Of a stretch of DNA of 64,000 bases, positions 15,430 through 23,828 are shown in pieces (the stretch's first letter is position 1; each line of letters opens with the position of its first letter). The DNA is from Rubritalea tangerina. Lineage in GTDB: Bacteria > Verrucomicrobiota > Verrucomicrobiia > Verrucomicrobiales > Akkermansiaceae. The notes beneath the pieces were generated by a model. That model made no database searches and was not told the DNA's origin. It saw only the letters and a list, made by a program, of their open reading frames with translations. The stretch covers positions 1 to 64,000 of the forward strand of contig NZ_JBHUJB010000043.1 in assembly GCF_042683245.1 (NCBI RefSeq). Reading direction: 5' to 3'. The translations under genes and the position numbers were made by a program.

Positions 15430-15966
15430 ATGCACCGAGATGTGGAGAAGATATTGATCACTGAGGAAGAGATTCGTATGCGGTTGGATGTTTTGGCTCA
15501 GAAGGTGCTTATTGATTTTGCGGATGAGGAGATTGTGGTGGTTATTTTGCTAAAGGGGGCCTTGGTATTTGCGGCGGATATGTGTCGGAGGTTACCAGTA
15601 CCGATGACGGTGGAGTGTTTGAACGTGGCGAGTTACCATGGGGACATTAAATCGAGTGGAAAGGTAGAATTTTTAGATGCGAAGTTACCGGAGGTGGGTG
15701 GGAAGAAGGTATTGGTACTGGATGACATTTTGGACACGGGGTTGACGATGCGTGCGGTGATTGATCGTTTGGGGGAATTGGGGGCGCGTGAGGTCCGGGG
15801 GTGTGTGTTGTTAAACAAGCTCAAAGTGAGAGATGTGGAATGTGAGGCGGACTACAAGGCTTTTGATATCGAGGATGAATTTGTGATTGGTTATGGCTTA
15901 GATTACCGGGGACGGTTTCGCAATTTGCCCTATGTTGGGGTGATGAAGAGTGAAGTGATTGAATAA
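15430..15966 (+). CDS. hpt: Hypoxanthine phosphoribosyltransferase
   Basis: This is a 178-residue purine-salvage enzyme that joins PRPP to hypoxanthine or guanine. The PRPP-binding loop 'VLVLDDILDTGLTM' (about residues 96-109), the early 'LLKGALVFAADM' loop, and the C-terminal 'FVIGYGLDYRGRFRNLPYVGVM' are diagnostic. The ATG at 15430 is chosen because the following 'DVEKILITEEEI' aligns with the usual N-terminus and gives family length; upstream in-frame codons to 15358 would add 24 unusual residues. The gene diverges from the SUF regulator and is followed after 2 bp by a dehydrogenase gene. Confidence 0.95.
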   Translation: MHRDVEKILITEEEIRMRLDVLAQKVLIDFADEEIVVVILLKGALVFAADMCRRLPVPMTVECLNVASYHGDIKSSGKVEFLDAKLPEVGGKKVLVLDDILDTGLTMRAVIDRLGELGAREVRGCVLLNKLKVRDVECEADYKAFDIEDEFVIGYGLDYRGRFRNLPYVGVMKSEVIE

Positions 15967-15968
15967 GA

Positions 15969-16982
15969 ATGAAAGCAATTGGATACAGACAGGCGGGCAG
16001 CATTACACGTGATGATGCATTAATTAATGTGGAAATCGAGCGGCCTGAGGTGAGTGGGCGTGATATTTTGGTGCGGGTGGAAGCGGTTTCGGTCAATCCT
16101 GTGGATGTGAAGTTGCGTGGTGGCAGAGACCCAGAAGGGGATGGCATGCGCATTCTTGGTTTTGATGCGGCAGGAGTGGTGGAAGCAATTGGAGCGCAAG
16201 TTGAAAATTTTGCAGTTGGTGACCGAGTTTTTCATGCTGGCTCTATAGCGAGGCCAGGCACGAATAGCGAATACCATCTTGTGGATGAGAGGATTGTCGG
16301 GGGGATGCCAAAGTCCTTGGACTTTAGTGCAGCAGCGGCCCTTCCTCTGACGGCCATTACGGCTTGGGAGATGTTATTTGATCGATTGGAAGTGGAGAGG
16401 CCAACGGCTGAGGGTGGGGATTGTATTCTGGTAGTGGGGGGAGCAGGTGGTGTTGGTTCGATTACGATTCAATTGCTTCGTGCGTTGACGGATCTCAAGG
16501 TTATTGCGACTGCGTCACGGCCTGAGACACGAGCGTGGGTTGAGCAATGTGGTGCTCATTATGTGATTGATCATCGTGAGGCGATGGCTCCACAGGTTAA
16601 AGCTCTGGGTATAGGGGCTCCAGGGTATGTATTTTCTACGAACCACACGGCTTACCATTTTCCTGATATTGTGGAATTGATAGCGCCCCAAGGGCGGTTT
16701 GGACTGATTGATGATCCAGAAGCGCTAGATGTGATGCCATTGAAGTTGAAGGCAATTTCATTGCACTGGGAATTGATGTTCACCCGTTCGTTGTTTGAGA
16801 CTCCCGACATGGCAAAGCAGGCAGCATTATTAAATAAATTAGCTGAGCTTGTAGATGCTGGGAAGGTGCAATCGACCGTGACTGAAGTGCTTGGAAAGAT
16901 TGATGCGGCGACTTTAAAAAAGGCGCATGCAGCCATTGAGAGTGGTAGGACGCGGGGTAAACTAGTGCTGGAAGGGTTCTAG
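15969..16982 (+). CDS. Zinc-type alcohol dehydrogenase-like / quinone oxidoreductase
   Basis: This is a 337-residue member of the medium-chain dehydrogenase/reductase superfamily, subgroup of zinc-less NADPH:quinone reductase-like proteins. The N-terminal GroES-like domain contains 'VSVNPVDVKLRGG' and 'GFDAAGVVEAIG'; the Rossmann domain has 'LVVGGAGGVGSITIQLLRAL' (about 155-174). The structural and catalytic Cys ligands of true zinc dehydrogenases are missing. It probably reduces quinones or enones with NADPH. It begins 2 bp after hpt, so the two are co-transcribed, although no metabolic link is obvious. Confidence 0.88.
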   Translation: MKAIGYRQAGSITRDDALINVEIERPEVSGRDILVRVEAVSVNPVDVKLRGGRDPEGDGMRILGFDAAGVVEAIGAQVENFAVGDRVFHAGSIARPGTNSEYHLVDERIVGGMPKSLDFSAAAALPLTAITAWEMLFDRLEVERPTAEGGDCILVVGGAGGVGSITIQLLRALTDLKVIATASRPETRAWVEQCGAHYVIDHREAMAPQVKALGIGAPGYVFSTNHTAYHFPDIVELIAPQGRFGLIDDPEALDVMPLKLKAISLHWELMFTRSLFETPDMAKQAALLNKLAELVDAGKVQSTVTEVLGKIDAATLKKAHAAIESGRTRGKLVLEGF

Positions 16983-17050
16983 GGAATGGGGCGCATGGTT
17001 TGTGCGCAGGAATTTTAGCTGCTACCAACTCAGGCACATGACGCAAAGGT

Positions 17051-17956
17051 TTATTGATTGAGTGCGAGTGCCAGCATTGCGGCTACTTGCTCGGGTTTGG
17101 TCGTGTTGTCGTACTGAAGTGGGGTGAGCCAGGATTCTTTTTTGAACCATGTGCGTTGGCGTTTTGCGTACTGGCAGGTAGCAAAGAAGATTTTTTCTTC
17201 GCATCGTTTGAGGTCATTTTTTCCTGCGAGGTAGTCACGGATTTGAGGGACACCGATGGCTTTTTCGCATGTGCTTGAGAGGTTTGTGGCAGCTTGGACT
17301 TCCTCGATGGCCCCCTGAGCGAGCATGCGTTTTGTCCGTTGAGCAATTCTATGACGTAGTGGTCCGGCTTGCCACTGGATGATGGCACCTCGGAGGTTTT
17401 GTTCGATCTCGGAGCTGGTATTTTTCCAGTCGTTTTTGATTTCGGACATTTTTTGTCCTGAGAGGAGGCAGATTTCGAGAGCTCGAATGAGGTAGCGACG
17501 GTTTTGGAGGTTGGTGATGGCGGCACCTTCTGGGTCGAGGGTTTTGAGCTCGGCGATGAGGTCTGCGTCACTTCGCGTTTCGAGTTCTGCCCTGAGTTTA
17601 GGTTCTGATGGGGGGACTGGTGATGGGCCGTGGGTCAGGAATTTGAGGTACATGCCAGAGCCTCCAACGATAATAGGGGGCTTGTTACGGGATTGAATGT
17701 CTCGAATGATGGGGAGAGCGAGATTGCGGTAGCGTTGGGCATCAAACTCTTCGCTAGTTTCTAGGATAGAGAAGAGGTGGTGAGGAGCTTGAGATAGTTC
17801 CTCGGTGCTTGGTGCCGCGGAGAGAGTTTCCAGACCACTGTAGACTTGATAGGCGTCGCCATTGACGATTTCTCCATCAATTGCTTTTGCAAGAGCAATG
17901 GCGAGGCTGGATTTTCCAGAGGCGGTGGGGCCGCATATGTAAATTGGGTCGGGCAT
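17051..17956 (-). CDS. miaA: tRNA dimethylallyltransferase MiaA
   Basis: This is a 301-residue enzyme that adds the dimethylallyl group to A37 of tRNAs reading UNN codons. The P-loop 'GPTASGKSSLAIALA' is at residues about 8-22, followed by 'IVNGDAYQVYSGL', 'APHHLF' and 'IIVGGSGMYLKFLTHG', all family hallmarks. The normal catalytic 'D(S/A)..(V/I)Y' is represented by 'GDAYQVY'. The ATG at 17956 gives the usual length; the frame is open upstream to 18178 but those residues are not MiaA-like. It lies downstream of the RRM gene, whose terminator separates them. Confidence 0.95.
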   Translation of the reverse strand: MPDPIYICGPTASGKSSLAIALAKAIDGEIVNGDAYQVYSGLETLSAAPSTEELSQAPHHLFSILETSEEFDAQRYRNLALPIIRDIQSRNKPPIIVGGSGMYLKFLTHGPSPVPPSEPKLRAELETRSDADLIAELKTLDPEGAAITNLQNRRYLIRALEICLLSGQKMSEIKNDWKNTSSEIEQNLRGAIIQWQAGPLRHRIAQRTKRMLAQGAIEEVQAATNLSSTCEKAIGVPQIRDYLAGKNDLKRCEEKIFFATCQYAKRQRTWFKKESWLTPLQYDNTTKPEQVAAMLALALNQ

Positions 17957-18051
17957 GTCTATGGTTGGAAGCTTCTCGGGCTGTGGTGACGATTGGAGAG
18001 GTGTGTGCCGAATGGCAATCGATGTCGAGATCGATCTTTCTATAGGTGGAC

Positions 18052-18085
18052 AAAAAAGGCCCCAAGGTGTTGTTACCTTGGGGCC
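18052..18085 (-). terminator. Strong terminator of the RRM gene
   Basis: GGCCCCAAGGT (18058-18068) pairs perfectly with ACCTTGGGGCC (18075-18085), and on the minus strand a run of six T follows. It lies 26 bp beyond the stop of the RRM gene. Confidence 0.95.
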
Positions 18086-18110
18086 GGTCTTGTTGATACT
18101 GTGGGGTGGA

Positions 18111-18749
18111 TTATTCAGCGGCTTCGCTGGTTTCATCCGTAGCTGGTGTATCGCCATCTTTGCGTGACTTGGAGCCATTGACTACAAGTTGGCGCCCCAT
18201 GAAGGGTTGGTCGTGCAATACTTCGACAGCACGCTTTGCCTCATCGGTGTTGAGCATTTGAATGAAGCCGTAGCCTTTTGATTTGTGGGTGTTACGGTTG
18301 TAGATGATTTCTACTTTCTTAACTGTACCCACGCCTTTGAAGAGGTCTTCAAGGTCGTATTCTGTGGCGTCGTAGGAGAGGTTTCCTACGTAGAGGCGAG
18401 CAGACTCCACAGGCACTGGCTGTGGGGATCTACGCTGTTTATTGCCACCTGATTTGGCATTGCGGACATTACTTTTAGGAGTGGCTTTGCTTTGGCCACC
18501 TTTTTGGCTGCGTTGTTGATCGCGCTGTTGTTTACGGGCTTTCTCTTCATCGAAGAGGCCGAGAGCCTTGAGGATTTTCTGCCACAAGGTGAGTTTGAGT
18601 GGTTTTGGGGGGCGGTTGTTGCGATTGCGGTTCCTGTTGCGGTTGCGATTGCGGTTGTTGTTATTATTATTGTTGTTATTATTATTGTTGTTACGTCGCG
18701 GACGGCGATTTTGGCCGTTACCTTGCTTTGGTTTCTGTTGGTCTGACAT
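18111..18749 (-). CDS. RRM RNA-binding protein with poly-Asn and Arg-Asn repeats
   Basis: This is a 212-residue protein. The N-terminal third is low complexity: 13 consecutive Asn (residues 20-32) and then a run of Arg-Asn dipeptides, followed by a short hydrophobic helix ('WQKILKALGLF') and a Lys/Arg/Gln-rich linker. The C-terminal RRM (about 115-195) has RNP2 'LYVGNLSY' and RNP1 'KGYGFIQM', so it should bind single-stranded RNA. Small RRM proteins in bacteria are typically cold- or stress-related, and some Verrucomicrobiota versions carry basic tails. The Asn tract is encoded by an AAT/AAC microsatellite liable to slippage. It is a single gene with its own strong terminator. Confidence 0.92.
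   Translation of the reverse strand: MSDQQKPKQGNGQNRRPRRNNNNNNNNNNNNNRNRNRNRNRNRNNRPPKPLKLTLWQKILKALGLFDEEKARKQQRDQQRSQKGGQSKATPKSNVRNAKSGGNKQRRSPQPVPVESARLYVGNLSYDATEYDLEDLFKGVGTVKKVEIIYNRNTHKSKGYGFIQMLNTDEAKRAVEVLHDQPFMGRQLVVNGSKSRKDGDTPATDETSEAAE
18654..18692. repeat. Trinucleotide microsatellite encoding 13 Asn
   Basis: ATT and GTT triplets alternate in short runs on the + strand (AAT/AAC codons on the minus strand). The neighbouring stretch down to about 18615 is a six-base repeat of Arg-Asn codons. Length changes in units of three would keep the frame. Confidence 0.9.
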
Positions 18750-19077
18750 GGTGTCGGATGTGTTCTTTAGTCGGGCACTAAGCTAGGGAACGACAAATGA
18801 TTTTTAGGTTCACATTTCACCCGATGCTGGAACGTTATGGTGTTTCTTCATCGGCAGTGTGAAAGGGGCTCGATATTATTCCGTATCTTGAACCTGCTCA
18901 GTGCTTCATTTGTCGCTTCTACGGGTCTTCTGGTAGGAGCACCCGTAGCTCGAGCTAAGAAACGTTGAGCACGGACTTTATAAAAGGCAAGACGTTTCGC
19001 AATGCTGCCACGGATTCAATGTTGCTTTTTTAGCATTGGGTATTATCGTGGAGAAAATTTAGACACCTTAAGTATTT
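18750..19077. other. 328-bp intergenic region with two inverted repeats
   Basis: No gene is supported here. CTACGGGT (18919-18926) pairs with ACCCGTAG (18941-18948), and GAAACGT (18959-18965) with ACGTTTC (18992-18998). Neither is followed by a T tract. They could be part of a structured leader for the gene at 19078, or the region may simply hold the two divergent promoters. Confidence 0.4.
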
Positions 19078-20040
19078 ATGATTCGCACTCTCTTGAGCAT
19101 TATATTGGTAGGCAGCTTTTTATTACCGAAATTGGAGGCACAGACTCCGGAGAGTTACATTGTATTGGAGCGTCATTCGCGCAAGGTTTTGTTGGCATCT
19201 GGTTCTGAGTACAGGCGGCCGATAGCGGGCTTAGCGCACATGGCTACGGCCAAAGTGGCACTGGATTGGGCGAAGGCGGCCGGGGTCAGCAGTGCGACGA
19301 TGATAGCAGTACCCAATCACTCATACTATAGTGGTGTGGATAATCCATTGAGTTTGCAAGCTGGTGATCAATTAAGTATCAGGGATGCTTTGTATGCCAC
19401 CATTTTGGGGCAGGACAGTGTGGCTGCAACGAGTTTGGCGCACCATGTAGGTGGGCAGCTACTACAGCGTCGTCAGCTGAGTGGTGATCCGATAGCGGTT
19501 TTTGTCAATGAGATGAACAATTTGGGGCGTTCATTGGGGATGAACAGCACACGTTTTACTCTACCCTCTGGGGCTGACACTCAGAAAAGGAGCAATTACT
19601 CGACCGCTTCAGACATTGCGCGATTGAGTGTGGCTCTCTCGACGGACACGGCTTACGGATTTTACGCCAAACAAAAACAACGTTCACTGCGGGTAGTCAA
19701 ACGCGATGGCAGAACGGCTCAGCTTACCGTGATCAATTCGAATAAGCTCCTATCATCCAAGTTAAAGATCAGTGGTTTGAAGGCTGGGTATAGTCCCATG
19801 GCTGCTCAATGCGCTAGTGTACTTGCGAATCGCCATGCCTATGTGGAGAAATTAGCTGATGGTGGGGAGCGCGTGACTCCAGTGCAATTAATTGTGGTTG
19901 TCTTGGGATCTGCCGACAGTGCTGCTTTTGTCGAACACGTGATTCCACAAGGGTGGAGTCACTATGAGGCTTGGCGCAATGGAGGCTATATGGCGACTCC
20001 AGATAGACGAGAATTCCTCAAGCTACCTCAAGCTCAATAA
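19078..20040 (+). CDS. Inactive D-alanyl-D-alanine carboxypeptidase homologue (peptidase S11 pseudoenzyme)
   Basis: This is a 320-residue exported protein with a signal peptide (cleavage near residue 21). The fold is that of DacA-type penicillin-binding proteins: 'YIVLERHSRKVLLASGSEYRRPIAG' through 'ALDWA', then 'LSIRDALYATILG' and 'GMNSTRFTLPSGAD'. All three active-site motifs are changed: SxxK is Gly51-Leu-Ala-His54, SxN is Gln112-Asp-Ser114, and KTG is Lys235-Ala-Gly237. Without the nucleophilic Ser and general-base Lys it cannot work as a carboxypeptidase, so it probably binds peptidoglycan or acts as a decoy or scaffold. Reading frame, signal peptide and overall fold are intact, so it is not an obvious pseudogene. 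Confidence 0.85.
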   Translation: MIRTLLSIILVGSFLLPKLEAQTPESYIVLERHSRKVLLASGSEYRRPIAGLAHMATAKVALDWAKAAGVSSATMIAVPNHSYYSGVDNPLSLQAGDQLSIRDALYATILGQDSVAATSLAHHVGGQLLQRRQLSGDPIAVFVNEMNNLGRSLGMNSTRFTLPSGADTQKRSNYSTASDIARLSVALSTDTAYGFYAKQKQRSLRVVKRDGRTAQLTVINSNKLLSSKLKISGLKAGYSPMAAQCASVLANRHAYVEKLADGGERVTPVQLIVVVLGSADSAAFVEHVIPQGWSHYEAWRNGGYMATPDRREFLKLPQAQ

Positions 20041-20098
20041 TGTAAGCGTAATTTGTAAGAGCTTGCGGCATTCTAACAGGTTATGTTAGGGTGTAAGG

Positions 20099-21013
20099 AT
20101 GAGGTATCGGCAATGGTTATGGGCAGGGTTTCTGATCTATGTGTGTGGGTTTGTGGAGGCTGACGAGGGATTGGAGAGGTCGATGGAGAAGTTGGCGGCG
20201 GGGATGTTGCGTGCATGTCCTGAGCTTAAGGGGGGGCAGCGCACGGTGGCGGCGCGAAGGAATTTAGTGGAGGAATTTGAGGCATTAGGGGCAGATAAGA
20301 TATCTTTGGATTATTTGAAGAAGATTCGGCGAAGCAAGGTGGATTATGAGCGAGCGGATTGGTTGGAACTAGTGGCGAAGTTTGAGCGGGCTGGTTTTGT
20401 GAGGCCACGTGGTCAGTTTCTTATGGGGAAGGCCAGAGCGCAGAAGATGCGAGCTGAGGAATTTTATTTGGTGAAGCGGTTGATGGATGCGTATTATGAT
20501 TTATGGATAGAGGAGAGGGAAGAAGAGGAAAGGCGGAGCATGCGGAGGGTAGGGAAGGCGTATAGTACGTATATTTCAGCTTATGGTGTGGCTCCAAAGT
20601 GTCTGGAGGATTTTTTGCCTGAGGAGGCGTGTTTTGCCACTGATCCGAGGACTAACCATGATTCACGCTGGGTGTATGTGGGTGGTGGCCCATGGGAATT
20701 ACGAGGCGCAAATCGCTATCGGGTGGTAGCCTATGCCTCTTACCCATGTGGCAGGCAAGGCGTCTATAGGTGGGTTATTTACAAGGGTGGTTTAGTAGGA
20801 GAATGGAAGGAAGAAACGCTTGTCAAATCCATAGCTAAAGTTGAGAGAGACTACCAATTGTTGCAAATTGCTAAAAAAGCAGAGGCTACGGGGAGTGAGA
20901 GGGACGATCAGCGGGTAGCAAAGTCAACGACGCCTGGGCATGAGCGCGTGAAGGCTGTAGAAAAACCGTCTAAGAAGCCAAAGCTCAAGATCACCATCGT
21001 CGAGCTGTGGTAG
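20099..21013 (+). CDS. Exported protein of unknown function
   Basis: I do not recognise this 304-residue protein. It has a signal peptide (cleavage near 'VEADE', residue about 21), an alpha-helical, highly charged middle (about 25-150, rich in Arg, Glu and Lys), and a short pilin/type-II-pseudopilin-like segment: 'AYSTYISAYGVAPKCLEDFLPEEACFATDPRTNHDSRWVYVGG' recalls the 'DPWG..Y.Y' pattern of DUF1559/pseudopilin-like periplasmic domains. The C-terminus is Lys-rich. It lies 58 bp after the pseudo-carboxypeptidase gene in the same direction, so the two may share a transcript. Confidence 0.6.
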   Translation: MRYRQWLWAGFLIYVCGFVEADEGLERSMEKLAAGMLRACPELKGGQRTVAARRNLVEEFEALGADKISLDYLKKIRRSKVDYERADWLELVAKFERAGFVRPRGQFLMGKARAQKMRAEEFYLVKRLMDAYYDLWIEEREEEERRSMRRVGKAYSTYISAYGVAPKCLEDFLPEEACFATDPRTNHDSRWVYVGGGPWELRGANRYRVVAYASYPCGRQGVYRWVIYKGGLVGEWKEETLVKSIAKVERDYQLLQIAKKAEATGSERDDQRVAKSTTPGHERVKAVEKPSKKPKLKITIVELW

Positions 21014-21156
21014 AGATGAAAACTGATGGACTCATAGTTTAATTTCAGAAATGGGGGAGAGTCGTTAGTTTTGAGGTAGTTTCGCCAAATCGCACTTCCA
21101 AAGTGACAAATGATGATTTTTTGGGGATTGCGCTGCATTGGTTGGAGCACTGAGCC

Positions 21157-21194
21157 TAAAAAAAACTCGACTCTCTGGTGTGAGAGTCGAGTTT
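21157..21194 (-). terminator. Terminator of the M42 peptidase gene
   Basis: ACTCGACTCTC (21165-21175) pairs perfectly with GAGAGTCGAGT (21182-21192), and the minus strand continues into eight T. The + strand gene ending at 21013 lies 144 bp away and may also use it. Confidence 0.92.
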
Positions 21195-21219
21195 GGTAAG
21201 TTGAGTGATTCCTGAGCGT

Positions 21220-22443
21220 CTAGAGTGGCTTAGCTGAGTCGAGACGTGGATGACCGTTCTTGAGGTCTTCTCGGCGCATTCCTTTGCCACGGTTCATTTT
21301 ATCCATAGCGCGGAAGGTGGCGACCATGCCATGGATCGCAGCGAGGACGTCAGCAGTGTGACCCGTTTCAGAAATTGTGTGCATGTTTCGGATAGGGAAG
21401 CCGATAGATGTGGCAGCAGAGTCAAAGCCTGCGAGCGCAGCGGCCATGGCGTCGGTGCCTGTGTCTCTACCGGCAAAGTCCATTTGGTAGGGGATTCCCT
21501 CTTTCATGCAGGCTTCTTCGATGATGGTGTTAAGCTGCTCACTGGTGATGGAGCCTTTAGTGATTGAGAAGCCTTTGCCCATGGTTAGTGGGTTCATGCG
21601 TTTTGCGCCGATTCCGGGGGCGGCATCGTAGTCGTGGTTGACGTCAGAGCCGATAAGGATATCGGGTTTAAACTCACCAGCGATGGCAGTAGCGCCGAAG
21701 CGTCCAATTTCCTCGTGCGTGGCAATCGTGTAGAGGACACGGATGTTCTTAAGTGGTGATTTAGCGAGGATTTTGGCAATTTCAGCGACGACGAAACAAC
21801 CGAGACCGTTATCGAGGTAAGCGCCATAGAATGCGTCCTCAGAGAAGCCACGTTTGATTGGGCGGTTGAGGATGATTGGGTCACCAGGACGGATACCGAG
21901 TTTTTCGATGCGTTCTTTTCGTTTTTCGCCATGCATCTGAAGCTCGAGGTAGATCATTTCTGGCTTGAGGCCTTTGTCACCGGTGCGTTGGGCTGGCTCT
22001 GAGAAATGAATGGCACCTAGAGCTTCGAGGGTGCCGCCTTCGATTGAGCGATAGTTACCGGGTTTCTTAGGGTCTTGGCAGAAGAGGGTGACCTCATGGC
22101 CGATGAGTGTGCAGGGGAGGAAGGAATCCGTATTGACCCAGATTTTACCATCGGCATCGATTTTGCGGACTTGGAGGCGGATTTTATCGGCATGGCCGAT
22201 GATCATCACGGAGGTCATGTCATCGCGACCTGGATGGGTGTCGAGCACAAGGCCTGCATTTCCTTTGAATTGGTGAATTGCCCATGACTTTGGCATCAAC
22301 TTTTCGAATGCGGGTTTGAGGACGCCGTAGGACATGGCGGCTTCGAGGCCAATTGGGCTAGGGGCGGCGAGGACTTCGCGCATGAAGTCGAACTGGGCTT
22401 TTGGCATGGATTTTTCCCATGCAGCTTTTGTTTTTCTGGGCAC
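21220..22443 (-). CDS. M42-family zinc aminopeptidase
   Basis: This is a 407-residue cytoplasmic enzyme of the M42 family (glutamyl aminopeptidase/FrvX/tetrahedral aminopeptidase type). The dinuclear metal site is visible: His in 'IIGHADKI', bridging Asp in 'GAYLDNGLG', the catalytic and ligand Glu pair in 'ATHEEIGRFGA', Asp in 'IGSDVNHD', and a C-terminal His in 'NMHTISETGH'. It is slightly longer than most members because of an N-terminal extension of about 20 residues and a Lys-rich tail. It probably trims peptides in a large oligomer. It is a single gene between its own terminator and that of ribBA. Confidence 0.92.
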   Translation of the reverse strand: MPRKTKAAWEKSMPKAQFDFMREVLAAPSPIGLEAAMSYGVLKPAFEKLMPKSWAIHQFKGNAGLVLDTHPGRDDMTSVMIIGHADKIRLQVRKIDADGKIWVNTDSFLPCTLIGHEVTLFCQDPKKPGNYRSIEGGTLEALGAIHFSEPAQRTGDKGLKPEMIYLELQMHGEKRKERIEKLGIRPGDPIILNRPIKRGFSEDAFYGAYLDNGLGCFVVAEIAKILAKSPLKNIRVLYTIATHEEIGRFGATAIAGEFKPDILIGSDVNHDYDAAPGIGAKRMNPLTMGKGFSITKGSITSEQLNTIIEEACMKEGIPYQMDFAGRDTGTDAMAAALAGFDSAATSIGFPIRNMHTISETGHTADVLAAIHGMVATFRAMDKMNRGKGMRREDLKNGHPRLDSAKPL

Positions 22444-22466
22444 GTTGTTTTATTTGGTTTTGTGAG

Positions 22467-22508
22467 TAAGAAGAAAGGAGCCTACACAGAGTGGCGTGTA
22501 GGCTCCTT
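22467..22508 (-). terminator. Terminator of ribBA
   Basis: AAGGAGCCTACAC (22475-22487) pairs perfectly with GTGTAGGCTCCTT (22496-22508). The minus strand continues TTTCTTCTT, 20 bp beyond the stop codon. Confidence 0.85.
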
Positions 22509-22528
22509 AAAGAAATGCATGTAGGGGA

Positions 22529-23728
22529 TTAGAGCATGTGATCCATGCGATCTTTTTTGGTTTGGAGGTATTTTTCGTTATGCTCGTTAGCGCATTGTTT
22601 GATGGGCAACTGCTCGACGATTTCGAGGCCATAGCCTTGGAGGCCGACCATCTTTTTTGGATTGTTGGTGAGCAAGCGGATTTGGCGCACTCCGAGGTCA
22701 TGGAGGATTTGGGCGCCCATACCGTAGTCGCGGAGGTCGGCACCGTAGCCGAGTTTTTCATTGGCCTCGACGGTATCGTACCCTTGTTCTTGAAGTTTGT
22801 ATGCGTGGATTTTTGCGGGGAGTCCGATGCCGCGGCCTTCTTGGCGAAGGTAGAGGAGGACACCACCTTCTTGAGAGATGTGCTCGAGAGCTTGGTGGAG
22901 TTGGCCCCCACAATCACAGCGGCGAGACATGAAGACATCACCGGTGAGGCATTCCGAATGGACCCGAACGATGACGGGCTTTGATGAGTCGATTTCGCCG
23001 CGTACGAGGGCGAGGTGATGGGAGTCATCGGTATCAATTTCGTAAAGGTGGCAGTCGAATTCGCCAAAATCTGTGGGGAGCTTAATGACCTCAGAGCGGT
23101 GCACTAGTTTTTCTGCTTTTCTGCGGTGTTCGATGAGTTGGGCGATTGTGCAGGCTTTGAGTCCGTGTTGTTGTTGGTATTCACCAAGGTCACCGACGCG
23201 CGCCATTTCACCGTCTTCATTCATGATTTCACAAATGACGCCAGCTGGTTCGAGGCCAGCAAGGCGAGCGAGGTCGACAGCAGCTTCGGTGTGGCCAGCG
23301 CGGCGCAGGACACCACCTTCGACGGCTTGGAGTGGAAAGACGTGTCCGGGTTTGACCAACATATCTGCTGAGCTATGAGGGTCGGCTAAGATTTGGAGTG
23401 CTTTTGCGCGGTCCGCAGCAGAGATTCCGGTGGTGATGCCTTCTGCGGCATCGACGGAGACTGTGAAGGCTGTCTTGAGCGCCTCGGTATTGCGTCGGCT
23501 CATTTGGGGAAGGTCGAGCCTGTCAGCCTGTTCTGCTGAGATGGGGGCACAGATAAGGCCTCTGCCGTGGGTGGCCATGAAGGCGACTTGTTCTTTGGTG
23601 ACGAGGCTACCGGCACAAATGAGGTCGGCTTCGTTTTCGCGCGTGGGGTCATCGGCGCAGATGATAATTTTACCGGCGGCGATGTCTGCGATGATTTCTT
23701 CAATCGGGCTAAAGGTGAGTGCGCTCAT
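22529..23728 (-). CDS. ribBA: Bifunctional DHBP synthase / GTP cyclohydrolase II
   Basis: This is a 399-residue fusion catalysing both entry steps of riboflavin synthesis. Residues about 1-200 are 3,4-dihydroxy-2-butanone-4-phosphate synthase ('ADDPTRENEADLICAG', 'HTEAAVDLARLAGL'). Residues about 205-399 are GTP cyclohydrolase II with its zinc cysteines ('SECLTGDVFMSRRCDCGGQL'), 'YLRQEGRGIGL' and 'IRLLTNNPKK'. Both active sites look complete. There is no FMN riboswitch in the 100-bp upstream gap. ribF for the last step is in the same window at 49303. Confidence 0.97.
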   Translation of the reverse strand: MSALTFSPIEEIIADIAAGKIIICADDPTRENEADLICAGSLVTKEQVAFMATHGRGLICAPISAEQADRLDLPQMSRRNTEALKTAFTVSVDAAEGITTGISAADRAKALQILADPHSSADMLVKPGHVFPLQAVEGGVLRRAGHTEAAVDLARLAGLEPAGVICEIMNEDGEMARVGDLGEYQQQHGLKACTIAQLIEHRRKAEKLVHRSEVIKLPTDFGEFDCHLYEIDTDDSHHLALVRGEIDSSKPVIVRVHSECLTGDVFMSRRCDCGGQLHQALEHISQEGGVLLYLRQEGRGIGLPAKIHAYKLQEQGYDTVEANEKLGYGADLRDYGMGAQILHDLGVRQIRLLTNNPKKMVGLQGYGLEIVEQLPIKQCANEHNEKYLQTKKDRMDHML

Positions 23729-23828
23729 GCTATTGGTGCCGCTAATGTGGGGCAGCTTTGTTAAAAAGGAAAATGATTTATGAGAAAATCGTCAGGATGC
23801 GGAGGAGCTGGAAGTGGCGAGTTTTGGC

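Noticed and set aside
17957..18178. Extension upstream of MiaA
   Set aside because: It runs through the strong terminator of the RRM gene and has no family similarity.
18492..18786. Hydrophobic + strand frames (poly-Val/Leu) opposite the RRM gene
   Set aside because: They are the antisense reading of the Asn/Arg-Asn repeat.
23729..23828. Possible FMN riboswitch before ribBA
   Set aside because: The 100-bp gap lacks the conserved RFN-element segments.
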